Position numbers and translations under genes: made by a program. Below are positions 53,505-62,525 of a stretch of DNA of 64,000 nucleotides, piece by piece. The stretch is from Gaiellasilicea sp963763755 (GTDB taxonomy: Bacteria; Actinomycetota; Thermoleophilia; Gaiellales; Gaiellaceae). The stretch's first letter is position 1. Every line of letters begins with the position of its first letter. The DNA lies in contig CAVXQE010000007.1 of the NCBI GenBank assembly GCA_963763755.1, positions 1-64,000 on the forward strand. The letters are read 5' to 3'. The notes beneath the pieces were generated by a model. It was not told where the DNA came from. It ran no database searches and saw only the letters and a program-made list of their open reading frames with translations.

Positions 53505-54299
53505 TCAACCCTCCGCCGCGGCGAGCCGTGGCACGGGATCCTGCTCTCTCTTGATCAGTCGGTAGACGTGCGCGCGCAGGTGCGCGAAGTCGGCGAGCTC
53601 CTTCGTCTCGATCTGGTCGCGTGGGTACGGCAGCCCCACTGGGATGATCTCCTTCACCTCAGTCGGCGAGTGCGTGAGCACGACGATCCGGTCGGACAGA
53701 TAGACCGACTCGTCGATGTCGTGCGTGACGAAGACGATCGTCACGCCGAACTCCTCGCGCACCTGCAGGACGAGATCCTCGAGGTCGCCGCGCGTCTGGG
53801 CGTCGACGGAGGCAAACGGCTCGTCCATGAGCAGGATCGACGGCTGATAGGCAAGCGCCCGCGCGATCGCCACACGCTGCTGCATCCCGCCCGAGAGCTG
53901 CCACGGGAAGTGGTCGCCGAAGCCGTCGAGCCCGACCGCCACGAGCGACTCCTCGACGAGCCGCGCTCGCTCGGCGCCCTTGAGCTTCTTGTGCCGGAGC
54001 GGCAGGAGGACGTTGTTCCGGACCGACGTCCACGGCATCAACGAGCGTCCGTACTCCTGGAAGACCAGCGCCATCTCCTCGGGCGGGCCGGTCACACGGC
54101 GACCGCGCAGCAGCACCTCTCCGTCGGTCGGCCGCAGCAGCCCGGCGATGACCTTCAGCAGCGTCGTCTTCCCACAGCCGGACGGCCCGACGACACAGAC
54201 GAACTCCCGGTCCTCGACCGCGAACGAGACGTCCCCGATCGCACGAGTCGCCTTCTCGCCGCTTCCGTAGGTCTTGCTCAGGGACTTGATCTCCAGCAT
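53505..54299 (-). CDS. SsuB/TauB-type ABC ATPase
   Basis: A 264-residue ATPase with GPSGCGKTTLL, LSGGMQQRVAIARAL, LLMDEPFASVD and the switch His in FVTHDIDES. It belongs to the nitrate/sulfonate/taurine class. ATG 54299 lies 20 bases after the permease stop. It would power the importer whose binding protein is encoded just downstream. Confidence 0.9.
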   Translation of the reverse strand: MLEIKSLSKTYGSGEKATRAIGDVSFAVEDREFVCVVGPSGCGKTTLLKVIAGLLRPTDGEVLLRGRRVTGPPEEMALVFQEYGRSLMPWTSVRNNVLLPLRHKKLKGAERARLVEESLVAVGLDGFGDHFPWQLSGGMQQRVAIARALAYQPSILLMDEPFASVDAQTRGDLEDLVLQVREEFGVTIVFVTHDIDESVYLSDRIVVLTHSPTEVKEIIPVGLPYPRDQIETKELADFAHLRAHVYRLIKREQDPVPRLAAAEG

Positions 54300-54319
54300 G
54301 TGCGGCCGGTGCTCCTTCG

Positions 54320-55105
54320 TCAGAGGGGAGTCGATGCGCGCCAGCCGCGGTGCCAGGCGAGCGCCCGTCGCTCGACGAGCAGGAAGAGGAGGTTCAACAG
54401 GTAGCCGAGCAGGCCGATCAGCAGGATCGCCGCCCACATCGGCGCGAGCTCGAAGGTGTTCTTCGAGATCAGGAGGACGTAGCCGACACCATTCGTGCTC
54501 GAGAAGTACTCGGCGAGCACCATCATGATCACGGCCAGCGCGAGGCTCGTCCGCATCCCGGCGACGATCTGCGGCAGCGCTCCGGGCAGGACGATCCGCC
54601 GGATCCGCTCCCGCCGCGGGATGCGGTAGGAGCGCATCGTGTCGACGAGCGTCGGGTCGATGCTTCGCACACCCTCGATCGTGTTCAGCAGGACCGGGAA
54701 CATGCAGAAGAAGGAGATGAACGCGACCTTCTGCTTGTTGCCGATGTCGTTCAGCAGGACGATCGAGATCGGCAGCAGCGCGGGCGGCGGCATCGCCCGC
54801 CAGTACTCGATGTGCGGCATCGCCAGCTTGCGCGTCCAGCTCGAAAGCCCGATCGGGATCCCGAGCGCGACACCGGCGACGACGGCGATCCCGAAACCGA
54901 GGCCGATCCGAACGAGGCTGGGCACCACGTGCGTCGTGAACTGCGAGAACAACCACATGTCGTGGAACTCGACCAGGATCGTGGACAGTCTCGGGAAGTT
55001 GGGGCTGTCTGCGTGCACCGTCCACGCTTGCCAGACGACGAGGATCGCCAGCGGCACGAGGATTTCCGCGCCGATTGCGACCCCGTTGTAGAGCCGCCGG
55101 TTCAC
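54320..55105 (-). CDS. SsuC/TauC-type ABC permease 1
   Basis: A 261-residue permease with six hydrophobic spans and the coupling-loop region EYWRAMPPPALLPI near the centre plus TMRSYRIPRRERI. GTG 55105 overlaps the stop of permease 2 as GTGA. The two permeases differ enough to form a heterodimer. Confidence 0.87.
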   Translation of the reverse strand: MNRRLYNGVAIGAEILVPLAILVVWQAWTVHADSPNFPRLSTILVEFHDMWLFSQFTTHVVPSLVRIGLGFGIAVVAGVALGIPIGLSSWTRKLAMPHIEYWRAMPPPALLPISIVLLNDIGNKQKVAFISFFCMFPVLLNTIEGVRSIDPTLVDTMRSYRIPRRERIRRIVLPGALPQIVAGMRTSLALAVIMMVLAEYFSSTNGVGYVLLISKNTFELAPMWAAILLIGLLGYLLNLLFLLVERRALAWHRGWRASTPL

Positions 55106-55944
55106 GCGGTGCCCCGTTGCGAGGGATGCCAGTGCAGCACGCGCCGCTCGAGCGCGACCATCACGAAGTGCACTGCGAGCCCGAGGAAGCCGGTTGCGAT
55201 CGCGAGCGCGTACAACTGGTCGTTCAGACCGTACGACTGCGCGTAGTTCATGGCCTGGCCCAGGCCGGGCGTCCCCATGAAGAGCTCGGCGGTGAAGGCG
55301 AGGATGAGGGAGACGGTCGACGCGATCCTCAGGCCGGTGGCGATGTACGGCATCGCACTCGGAAGCGTGATGCGGTAGAGGCGTTCGTAGCGCCCTAGCC
55401 CGAAGGAACGCGCCGTGTCGATTGCCACCGGGTCGACATCCCGGACGCCGTAGATCGTCTGCACGAGCAGCGGCCAGAACGCGCCGAACGCAGCCAGGAA
55501 GACCTCGCTCTTCAACGAGGGGCCAATGGTGAGGAAGAGGAGCGGGATCAGGACGGCCGAGGGAATCGGCCGCAGGAACTCGATCGGAACCCGTAGCGCG
55601 CGCCCGGCCAGCTCGCTCGTGCCGAGCAGGATCCCGATCGGCACGGCGAGCACCGTCGCGATCGCCAGGCCGAGAGCCCATCCGCGCACCGTGTAGGCGA
55701 AGTCCTTCCAGAACTCGCCGGTCTTCATCAGCGACCAGAGCTCCTGCATCGTGGTGCTCATCGCAGGCAGGTCGTTCTCCGAGACCAGCCCGGTGCGCAC
55801 GACGACCTCCCAGAGCACGAGTGCGCCGGCCACGGATGCCAGGGGCAGGAGGATGTCGACGGCCGCCGACGGCCCGGCAGTGCGAGACGGCACGCCCCGT
55901 TCAGGGATCACCGAGCCGCGCGCGACCTCCCCTCGGACGACCAT
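55102..55944 (-). CDS. SsuC/TauC-type ABC permease 2
   Basis: A 280-residue permease, first gene of the minus importer operon, ATG 55944. Six or seven spans; the loop VPIEFLRPIPSAVLIPLL and TARSFGLGRYERLYRI mark the family. The region upstream of the ATG is only 22 bases to the divergent MFS gene, so the promoters must overlap the coding ends or one start is misplaced. Confidence 0.85.
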   Translation of the reverse strand: MVVRGEVARGSVIPERGVPSRTAGPSAAVDILLPLASVAGALVLWEVVVRTGLVSENDLPAMSTTMQELWSLMKTGEFWKDFAYTVRGWALGLAIATVLAVPIGILLGTSELAGRALRVPIEFLRPIPSAVLIPLLFLTIGPSLKSEVFLAAFGAFWPLLVQTIYGVRDVDPVAIDTARSFGLGRYERLYRITLPSAMPYIATGLRIASTVSLILAFTAELFMGTPGLGQAMNYAQSYGLNDQLYALAIATGFLGLAVHFVMVALERRVLHWHPSQRGTA

Positions 55945-55966
55945 TGCGTGTTGTATATCGCACGGG

Positions 55967-57226
55967 ATGTCGAATATCCACGACACCGTTCCAGTAGTCG
56001 GGACAGAACGGCAAACGCTGTCCGAGGGCGAGTGGCGCCCCGCACGCCCCGGGATTCTCTTCTTTATCGCGGTCGTCCTGCTCGGCGCGAACCTGCGAGC
56101 GGTGTTCTCGAGCCTGCCGCCGCTGCTCGAGGACGTGCGAGCCGACCTCGGGCTCTCCGCGGCCGCCGCCGGCCTGCTGACCACGTTGCCCCTCCTCTGT
56201 TTCGGCCTGCTCGCACCGCTCGCCCCCGCACTCATCCGCCGCATCTCGATCGAGCGGCTCCTGGGAGCGTGTCTCGCCCTCACCGCACTCGGGACCGGGC
56301 TCCGAGGAGTCGGCGGAACCGCCGGACTGTTCGCCGGGACGCTCGTCGCCGGCTCGGCCGTTGCGATTGCCCAGACGACCGTGCCGACGCTGATCCGGGT
56401 CCGTTTCCCCGGTCACAGCGGCAGCCTCACCGGCGCCTTCTCGATGGCGCTGCCGCTGGGAGCGGCCGCGGCGGCAGCAGTGGCGGTGCCGCTCGAGCGT
56501 CTCTTCGACAACAGCTGGCGCGCCGCGCTCGCCGTGTTCGCCGTGCCCGCGCTCGTCGCGGCCGTGCTCTGGCTGCCGCCGGCGGCGCGGGAGCGGACGG
56601 TGGTTCGCCACGCGCAGTCGTTCGGCTTTCACAATCTTGCCCGCTCGTGGTCGCTCGCGGCGTACTTCGGCCTGCAGTCAATGGTGTTCTACTGCGGCCT
56701 CACCTGGCTGCCGTCGATCCTCCAGCACGAGGGCTACTCGAAGGCGGCTTCCGGATCGCTCCTGGCGCTCGTGAGCGCGGTCCAGGTCGCCCCGGCAATG
56801 CTCGTTCCCGTCGTCGCGAGCCGCCTTCGCAACCAGAGGCCGATGCTGCTCGTGGTCGTCGCGTTCACGGCGGCGGGGTTCCTCGGCCTCCTCCTCGCGC
56901 CGGGAGCCGCCGTGGTCTGGATGATCGTCATCGGCCTGGGCCAGGGTGGTGCGCTCGGGCTCGGGTTGATCCTCCCGGTTCTCCGCGGCGCGGGCGCAGC
57001 CGCCGTCGCCGCGTTGACCGCGCTGACCCTCTCGGCGGGGTACCTGCTCGCGTCCGCCGGGCCGACCCTTCTCGGCCTCGCCCGCGATGTCAGCGGAGGC
57101 TGGACCGTGCCGCTGGTCGCGCTGATCGCGATCACGCTGGCGGAGCTCGTGCCCGGGTGGAAGGCGACCGCGAGCTGGACGATCGGCGACGCGGATCTCG
57201 AGCCCATGACAGCGGTCGAGCCGTGA
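55967..57226 (+). CDS. MFS transporter of the CynX/NimT type
   Basis: A 419-residue transporter with twelve hydrophobic spans. It begins after about 25 polar residues with PGILFFIAVVLLGANLRAVFSSLPPLL, then FGLLAPLAPALIRRI and AIAQTTVPTLIRVRFPGHSG, typical of the CynX family of anion importers. Since it leads the pcaB-pobA operon and overlaps the next gene, it probably imports an aromatic acid such as 4-hydroxybenzoate. The start ATG 55967 lacks a clear ribosome site; a later start cannot be excluded. Confidence 0.8.
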   Translation: MSNIHDTVPVVGTERQTLSEGEWRPARPGILFFIAVVLLGANLRAVFSSLPPLLEDVRADLGLSAAAAGLLTTLPLLCFGLLAPLAPALIRRISIERLLGACLALTALGTGLRGVGGTAGLFAGTLVAGSAVAIAQTTVPTLIRVRFPGHSGSLTGAFSMALPLGAAAAAAVAVPLERLFDNSWRAALAVFAVPALVAAVLWLPPAARERTVVRHAQSFGFHNLARSWSLAAYFGLQSMVFYCGLTWLPSILQHEGYSKAASGSLLALVSAVQVAPAMLVPVVASRLRNQRPMLLVVVAFTAAGFLGLLLAPGAAVVWMIVIGLGQGGALGLGLILPVLRGAGAAAVAALTALTLSAGYLLASAGPTLLGLARDVSGGWTVPLVALIAITLAELVPGWKATASWTIGDADLEPMTAVEP

Positions 57227-57243
57227 ACCACTACGATCGCGGC

Positions 57244-58576
57244 ATGTCGGCGTTCGACGGCCTCTTCGTCCCCGCCGAGCTCCGGGCCGCCGTCTCACCG
57301 CGGGCGTGGCTCGAGGCAATGCTCGACGCCGAGCGGGCGCTCACGAACGCCGGAGCGACGGCCGGCCTGGTGCCGGAGCACGTCGCGACCGAGATCGCCG
57401 GTGCCTGCGACCCGGAGCGCTTCGACTTCGAACAGCTCGCGGACGAAGGCCGAGCGGTCGGCAACCTCGCCGAGCCCCTGGTTCGCGCACTGGCCGGCGC
57501 GGTCGGCGACGAGGCGGCGCGCTACGTGCACCGCGGCGCGACGAGCCAGGACATCGTCGACAGCGCCTCGATGCTCGTTTCGCGGCGCGCGCTCGCGCTC
57601 GTGCTCGCGGAGGCAGACGACGTGGCGGCAGCCGCTGCAGCGCTGGCGCGCGATCACCGCGACACGCTGATGGTCGCCCGGACCGTCCTCCAGCACGCCG
57701 TTCCGACGACGTTCGGCCTCAAGGCAGCCGGCTGGCTGACTGCGATCGTCGAGGCCCGCGTGCGACTGGAGCAGGTGACCCGGGAACGGCTTGCTGCACA
57801 GCTCGGCGGTGCGGCCGGGACGCTCGCCGGGTTCGGCGACGACGGGATCTCGCTGCTCGACCTCTACGCGCGGGAGCTCGACCTGCCGGTGCCGACGATG
57901 CCGTGGCACGCGAACCGGACGCGCATCGCCGAGCTCGGCGCGGCGCTCGCGACCGCTGCCGGTGTCGCCTCGAAGATCGCGCCTCGACCTCGTCCTGCTC
58001 GCCCAGACCGAGGTCGGCGAGGTGGCCGAAGGCCGAGGCGCGGGACGTTCCTCGACGATGCCGCAGAAGCGCAACCCGGTCGGCTCGACGCTCGCACGCG
58101 CGAACGCACGGCTCGCCACGGCTCATGCCGGCGTGCTCGTCGGGTCGCTCGAACAGGAGCACGAGCGCGCGGCCGGCGCCTGGCAGGCCGAGTGGGCCGC
58201 TCTGTCCGGCGCGCTGGCGCACACCGGCGGTGCGCTGCACGCCCTCGCAGGCGCGCTCGAGTCGCTCGAGGTCGACTCCACCCGCATGCGCCAGAATCTC
58301 GATCTGACCGGCGGCCTCGTCATGGCCGAGCGAGTCGCCTTCCTGCTCATGGACCGGCTGGGCCGGGCGGAGGCGCAGGAGATCGTGCGCGACGCCGCCG
58401 CGTCCGGGACGAGCTTCCGAGACGCGCTCCTCGCCGATGCACGAACGGGTCTCGAGCCCGCGGCGCTCGATGCCGCTCTCGACCCCTCCACGTATCTCGG
58501 GTCCGCGGCCGGGCTCGTCGACCGCGCGCTCGCGCTCTACGAGAGCTCGCGGCAGCCGAACGAGGTCGATGCGTGA
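57244..58576 (+). CDS. pcaB: 3-carboxy-cis,cis-muconate cycloisomerase, frame break near 57982
   Basis: A fumarase/aspartase-superfamily protein of about 443 residues once joined. First frame: SPRAWLEAMLDAERALTNAG, HRGATSQDIVDSASML. An extra C at 57982-57983 breaks it after GVASKIA; the other frame goes on LDLVLLAQTEVGEVAEG, SSTMPQKRNPVGS (superfamily signature with the catalytic Ser) to 58576. ATG 57244 matches the family start; GTG 57223, overlapping the previous stop, is the alternative. It cyclises 3-carboxymuconate to 4-carboxymuconolactone. Confidence 0.88.
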
Positions 58577-59331
58577 CGCTGCACTACCGGCTCGACGGGC
58601 CGCACGGTGCTCCGCCACTGCTGCTGTGCAACTCGCTCGGGACAACCCTCGAGATGTGGGATCAGCAGGTAGTTCCGCTGACCGCGCAGTTCCGGCTCGT
58701 CCGGTACGACCGGCGCGGACACGGCCGCTCGCCTGTGCCTCCCGGCCCCTATTCGCTCGCGGATCTGGGCCGAGACGTTCTCGACCTGCTCGACGATCTC
58801 GGCATCGAACGAGTCTCGTTCTGCGGCCTCTCGATCGGGGGGATGGTCGGCATGTGGCTCGCCTCGGAAGCGCCGGAGCGGATCGACCACCTCGTTCTCT
58901 GCTCCGCGGCACCGAGCCTGCCGCCGCGCGAGCAGTGGCTGGAGCGTGCGGCGACAGTGCGCGCGGAGGGTGTTGCCGCGATCGCTGACGCCGCTCTCGA
59001 CCGCTGGTTCACGCCGCTCGCGCCCGAGTCGCTCCGGCAATCGTTTCGCACGATGCTCGTCGAGACACCGGCCGAGGGATATGCGGGCTGTTGCGAGGCG
59101 CTGGCCGACGTCGACCTGCGCGACCGGCTCGCAACGATCGAAGCTCCGACGCTCGTCGTCACGGGGGACGGTGATCCCGTGGCGCCGCCCGAGAGCGGCG
59201 AGCAGCTTGCAGCGGCCATCTCCGGCGCACGCCACGTCACGGTCGCCGGAGCCCGTCACATCTCGAACGCCGAGCAGCCGTCGACGTTCACGCAGCACGT
59301 GCTCGCCCACCTGACGGAGGAGAACCCATGA
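58573..59331 (+). CDS. pcaD: 3-oxoadipate enol-lactonase
   Basis: A 252-residue alpha/beta hydrolase: LLLCNSLGTTLEMWD (oxyanion part), GLSIGGMVGMW with the Ser nucleophile, GDGDPVAPP with the Asp and GARHISN with the His. GTG 58573 overlaps pcaB; the end overlaps pcaC. It hydrolyses the enol-lactone to 3-oxoadipate. In many actinobacteria pcaD and pcaC are fused; here they are separate. Confidence 0.9.
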   Translation: MTLHYRLDGPHGAPPLLLCNSLGTTLEMWDQQVVPLTAQFRLVRYDRRGHGRSPVPPGPYSLADLGRDVLDLLDDLGIERVSFCGLSIGGMVGMWLASEAPERIDHLVLCSAAPSLPPREQWLERAATVRAEGVAAIADAALDRWFTPLAPESLRQSFRTMLVETPAEGYAGCCEALADVDLRDRLATIEAPTLVVTGDGDPVAPPESGEQLAAAISGARHVTVAGARHISNAEQPSTFTQHVLAHLTEENP

Positions 59332-59702
59332 GCGACAGCCACGAGCGAGGCATGGAGGTGCGCCGCGAAGTGCTCGGCGACGACTACGTCGACCGAGCGA
59401 TCGCGCGCAAGACCGACTTCACGGCCGATTTTCAGGATCTGATCACACGCTACGCGTGGGGGGAGATCTGGACGCGGCCGGGGCTCGACCGGCGAACTCG
59501 CAGCTGCATCACGCTGACCGCGCTCGTCGCAGGCGGACACGAGAAAGAGCTCGCGATGCACATCCGCGCCGCGCTCCGGAACGGCGTCACGCCCGACGAG
59601 ATCAAGGAGGTCCTCCTGCAGACGGCCATCTACTGCGGCGTTCCCGCGGCCAACTCCGCGTTCGCGGTCGCCCAGGAGGTCCTGGCCGAGGAGCCGGCAT
59701 GA
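59328..59702 (+). CDS. pcaC: 4-carboxymuconolactone decarboxylase
   Basis: A 124-residue AhpD-fold decarboxylase: GLDRRTRSCITLTALVAGGHEKEL and EVLLQTAIYCGVPAAN are the hallmark stretches. It turns 4-carboxymuconolactone into 3-oxoadipate enol-lactone for PcaD. ATG 59328 and its stop overlap both neighbours by four bases. Confidence 0.93.
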   Translation: MSDSHERGMEVRREVLGDDYVDRAIARKTDFTADFQDLITRYAWGEIWTRPGLDRRTRSCITLTALVAGGHEKELAMHIRAALRNGVTPDEIKEVLLQTAIYCGVPAANSAFAVAQEVLAEEPA

Positions 59703-60862
59703 GCCGCGCCGTGGTGCTCTCGGCGGTGCGGACCCCGGTAGGACGGTATGGCGGCGGCCTGGCAGGAGTGCGGCCGGATGACCTGGCGGCAGTCGCAGTG
59801 GCGGCGGCTGTGGAGCGGTCCGGGGTCGATCCGGCGGAGATCGAGGACGTCTACCTCGGCTGCGCGAACCAGGCGGGCGAGGACAACCGCAACGTCGCGC
59901 GGATGGCAGCGCTGCTGGCTGGCCTGCCCGACTCGGTGGCCGGCGTGACGCTGAACCGGCTCTGTGCCTCGGGCCTTTCCGCCGTCGTCGGCGCCTGCCA
60001 CGCGATCGCCGCAGGCGACGGCGACCTCTTCGTGGCGGGCGGCGTCGAGTCGATGAGCCGTGCGCCGCTCGTGACCGCCAAGCCCGATGCCGCTTTCCCG
60101 CGGGGCGACCGGACGATGTACGACTCGACCCTCGGGTGGCGCTTCCCGAACCCGGCCCTGGAGGCCAAGTTCCCGCTCGAGTCGATGGGCGAGACGGGCG
60201 AGAACGTGGCCGACCGCTGGGATGTCTCGCGCGAGGACCAGGACGCGTTCGCCCTGCGCTCGCAGCAGCGCTGGGCGAGCGCCGACTTCTCGGACGAGCT
60301 CATCCCAGCCGGCGGGCTCGAGCGCGACGAGCACCCAAGGCCCGACACGACGGCGGAGAAGCTCGCGGGCCTGAAGCCGGCCTTCCGCAAGGACGGCACG
60401 GTCACGGCGGGCAACTCGAGCGGCCTGAACGACGGCGCCGCGGCGCTCGTGATCGCCTCCGAGGAGAAAGCCACGGCTCTTGGGATCGAGCCGCTCGGAG
60501 CGTTCGTCGCGAGCGCCGTTGCCGGCGTCGACCCGCGCGTGATGGGGATCGGCCCCGTGCCGGCGGTGCGGAAGCTGCTGGCCCGCGCCGGTATCGATGT
60601 CGGCGACCTCGATCTGGTCGAGCTGAACGAAGCCTTCGCCTCCCAGAGCCTGGCCGTCGTGCGCGAGCTCGGTCTGGACGAGGAGAAGGTCAACGTGAAC
60701 GGCGGCGCGATCGCAATCGGCCACCCGCTCGGGATGAGCGGCGCCCGGCTCGTCGTCACGTTGCTCCACGAGCTCCGTCGCCGGCAAGGGCGCTACGGCG
60801 TCGCCACGATGTGCGTCGGCGTCGGCCAGGGCCAGGCCGCCCTCTTCGAGCGGGCGGGATGA
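59699..60862 (+). CDS. pcaF: 3-oxoadipyl-CoA/acetyl-CoA-type thiolase
   Basis: A 387-residue thiolase: acyl-carrying Cys in LNRLCASGLSAV, NEAFASQSLAV, the catalytic His in GGAIAIGHPLGMSGAR and the second Cys in MCVGVGQGQA. In this operon it should cleave 3-oxoadipyl-CoA to succinyl-CoA and acetyl-CoA, ending the pathway. It lies between pcaC and pobA with overlaps on both sides. Confidence 0.9.
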   Translation: MSRAVVLSAVRTPVGRYGGGLAGVRPDDLAAVAVAAAVERSGVDPAEIEDVYLGCANQAGEDNRNVARMAALLAGLPDSVAGVTLNRLCASGLSAVVGACHAIAAGDGDLFVAGGVESMSRAPLVTAKPDAAFPRGDRTMYDSTLGWRFPNPALEAKFPLESMGETGENVADRWDVSREDQDAFALRSQQRWASADFSDELIPAGGLERDEHPRPDTTAEKLAGLKPAFRKDGTVTAGNSSGLNDGAAALVIASEEKATALGIEPLGAFVASAVAGVDPRVMGIGPVPAVRKLLARAGIDVGDLDLVELNEAFASQSLAVVRELGLDEEKVNVNGGAIAIGHPLGMSGARLVVTLLHELRRRQGRYGVATMCVGVGQGQAALFERAG

Positions 60863-62046
60863 GCTCGGCCCACACTCAGGTGGCCATCGTGGGCGCCGGC
60901 CCCGCCGGTCTCGTGCTGGCACAGCTTCTGCACCGGGAAGGGATCGACTCCGTCGTGCTCGAGGCGCGCAGCCGGGAGTACGTCGAGAGCCGTGTGCGCG
61001 CCGGCGTCCTCGAGCACGGCACGGTCGAGCTGCTGACCGAGCTGGGCGTCGCCGGACGCCTGCACGAGCAAGGGCTCCCCCACCACGGGCTCGAGCTTCA
61101 GTTCGAGGGAGCCCGTCACCGCATCGACCTGAGCGAGCTCACGGGCCGTCACATCACGGTCTACGGGCAGCAGGAGGTCGTGAAAGACCTGATCGCGGCG
61201 CGGCTCGAGACCGGCCGGCCGATCCAGTTCGAGGTGGAGAACCTCTCGGTGCACGAGCTCGAGTCGGAGCATCCGGTCGTCCGCTACACGCACGAGAGCG
61301 AAGACATTGAACTCGGCTGTGACGTCGTTGCCGGGTGCGACGGCTTCCACGGGGTCTGCCGCGACAGCGTCCCCGACGGCGTTCTGAACGTCTTCTCGCG
61401 CGAGTACCCGTTCGGCTGGCTCGGCATCCTCGCCGAGGCGCCGCCCTCGAGCGAGGAGCTGATCTACGCCTGGCACGAGCGAGGCTTCGCGCTTCACAGC
61501 ATGCGCTCGCCGGAGATCACGCGGCTCTACCTCCAGTGCGCGCCGGACGAGGACCTCGACGAGTGGCCCGACGAACGGATCTGGGAGGAGCTCCACCTGC
61601 GACTCGGGCTCGACGGCTGGACGCTCAACGAAGGCCCGATCCTCGAGAAGGGCGTGACCGGGATGCGCAGCTTCGTCGTCGAGCCGATGCAGCACGGCCG
61701 GCTGTTCCTCGCCGGCGACGCCGCGCACATCGTTCCGCCGACCGGCGCGAAGGGACTGAATCTCGCAGTCGCAGACGTTCGGATCCTCGGGGCCGCACTC
61801 GCGACGTGGTACGCGGACGGAGACGAATCTGCGCTCGCGAGCTATTCGCGCGACGCGCTCCGGCGCGTGTGGCGGGCCGAGCACTTCTCGTGGTGGATGA
61901 CGACGATGCTCCACCGGATCCCGGGCGGCGATCCGTTCGATGCCAGGCTGCAGCTCTCGCAGCTCGCCTACGTGGCGTCGTCGCGCGCCGCGGCCACGTC
62001 GCTGGCCGAGAACTACGTCGGCTTCGACGTCGCGACGTCCGGCTGA
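60859..62046 (+). CDS. pobA: 4-hydroxybenzoate 3-monooxygenase
   Basis: A 395-residue flavin monooxygenase, the usual PobA length. FAD-binding VAIVGAGPAGLVLAQLL, the DG motif in VAGCDGFHGVCR, the GD motif in LFLAGDAAHIVPPTGAKGLN, and LLHREGIDSVVLEARSREYV typical of PobA. It converts 4-hydroxybenzoate to protocatechuate for PcaHG. Its 3' end overlaps the convergent zur end by 34 bases. Confidence 0.93.
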   Translation: MSSAHTQVAIVGAGPAGLVLAQLLHREGIDSVVLEARSREYVESRVRAGVLEHGTVELLTELGVAGRLHEQGLPHHGLELQFEGARHRIDLSELTGRHITVYGQQEVVKDLIAARLETGRPIQFEVENLSVHELESEHPVVRYTHESEDIELGCDVVAGCDGFHGVCRDSVPDGVLNVFSREYPFGWLGILAEAPPSSEELIYAWHERGFALHSMRSPEITRLYLQCAPDEDLDEWPDERIWEELHLRLGLDGWTLNEGPILEKGVTGMRSFVVEPMQHGRLFLAGDAAHIVPPTGAKGLNLAVADVRILGAALATWYADGDESALASYSRDALRRVWRAEHFSWWMTTMLHRIPGGDPFDARLQLSQLAYVASSRAAATSLAENYVGFDVATSG

Positions 62047-62480
62047 CGACAGTCGCCGCACTCGCCGCGCAACACGACCTCGTGCGCGTCGACGTTGTAG
62101 CCGAGCCGGCCGGAGGCGCTCGCGATCGCGCGCTCGAGCGAAGGATCGGAGAACGGCTCGACCTTGCCGCAGTCCTCGCAGACCACGTGGTGGTGATGGT
62201 CGCCGCCCGGTGAAGCGGGCTCGAAGCGGGCGATCCCGTCGCCGACGTCGACGCGCTGGACGAGACGAAGCTCCGAGAGCACCTCGAGCACGCGGTAGAC
62301 CGACGCGATCCCCACCGACCGGCCGCCGACACGGAGGCTCGCGTGGATCTCCTGCGCGCTCGCGCAGCAGTCCTGACCGGACATCAGGTCGAGGACGGCG
62401 GCGCGCGCCCCGCCGGCCCGGAAGCCGGCCTCGCGGAGGGCGTGCTCGGTGTGCTCGCGCCAGGAGCCGACGGCTGCCAT
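62013..62480 (-). CDS. zur: Fur-family zinc regulator (Zur)
   Basis: About 155 residues: wHTH with SVGIASVYRVLEVLSELRLVQ, metal site GGDHHHHVVCEDCGKVEPF, and a second zinc pair in RGECGDCRQ. The neighbouring znuA/znuC point to zinc rather than iron or peroxide. ATG 62480 is preferred over ATG 62504 since the latter lies inside the operator-like palindrome. Confidence 0.87.
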   Translation of the reverse strand: MAAVGSWREHTEHALREAGFRAGGARAAVLDLMSGQDCCASAQEIHASLRVGGRSVGIASVYRVLEVLSELRLVQRVDVGDGIARFEPASPGGDHHHHVVCEDCGKVEPFSDPSLERAIASASGRLGYNVDAHEVVLRGECGDCRQPDVATSKPT

Positions 62481-62486
62481 GCCGAA

Positions 62487-62505
62487 GATGATAGCGATTC
62501 TCATC
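62487..62505. promoter_or_regulatory. Zur-box-like palindrome between zur and znuA
   Basis: GATGATAGCGATTCTCATC is symmetric at six of nine pairs and lies in the 45-base gap between the divergent zur and znuA starts. It suits a site by which Zur controls both. A further GAGAA-TCG-TTCTC palindrome lies at 62534-62546 in the znuA start codons. Confidence 0.6.
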
Positions 62506-62525
62506 GGCGTGCTACGGTGCCAGGC

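Noticed and set aside
55948..59331. A 1127-codon plus frame covering MFS, pcaB and pcaD
   Set aside because: Only its later parts match families (start of PcaB, all of PcaD). The first part is out of frame with the MFS gene; the fusion arises from the pcaB frame break.
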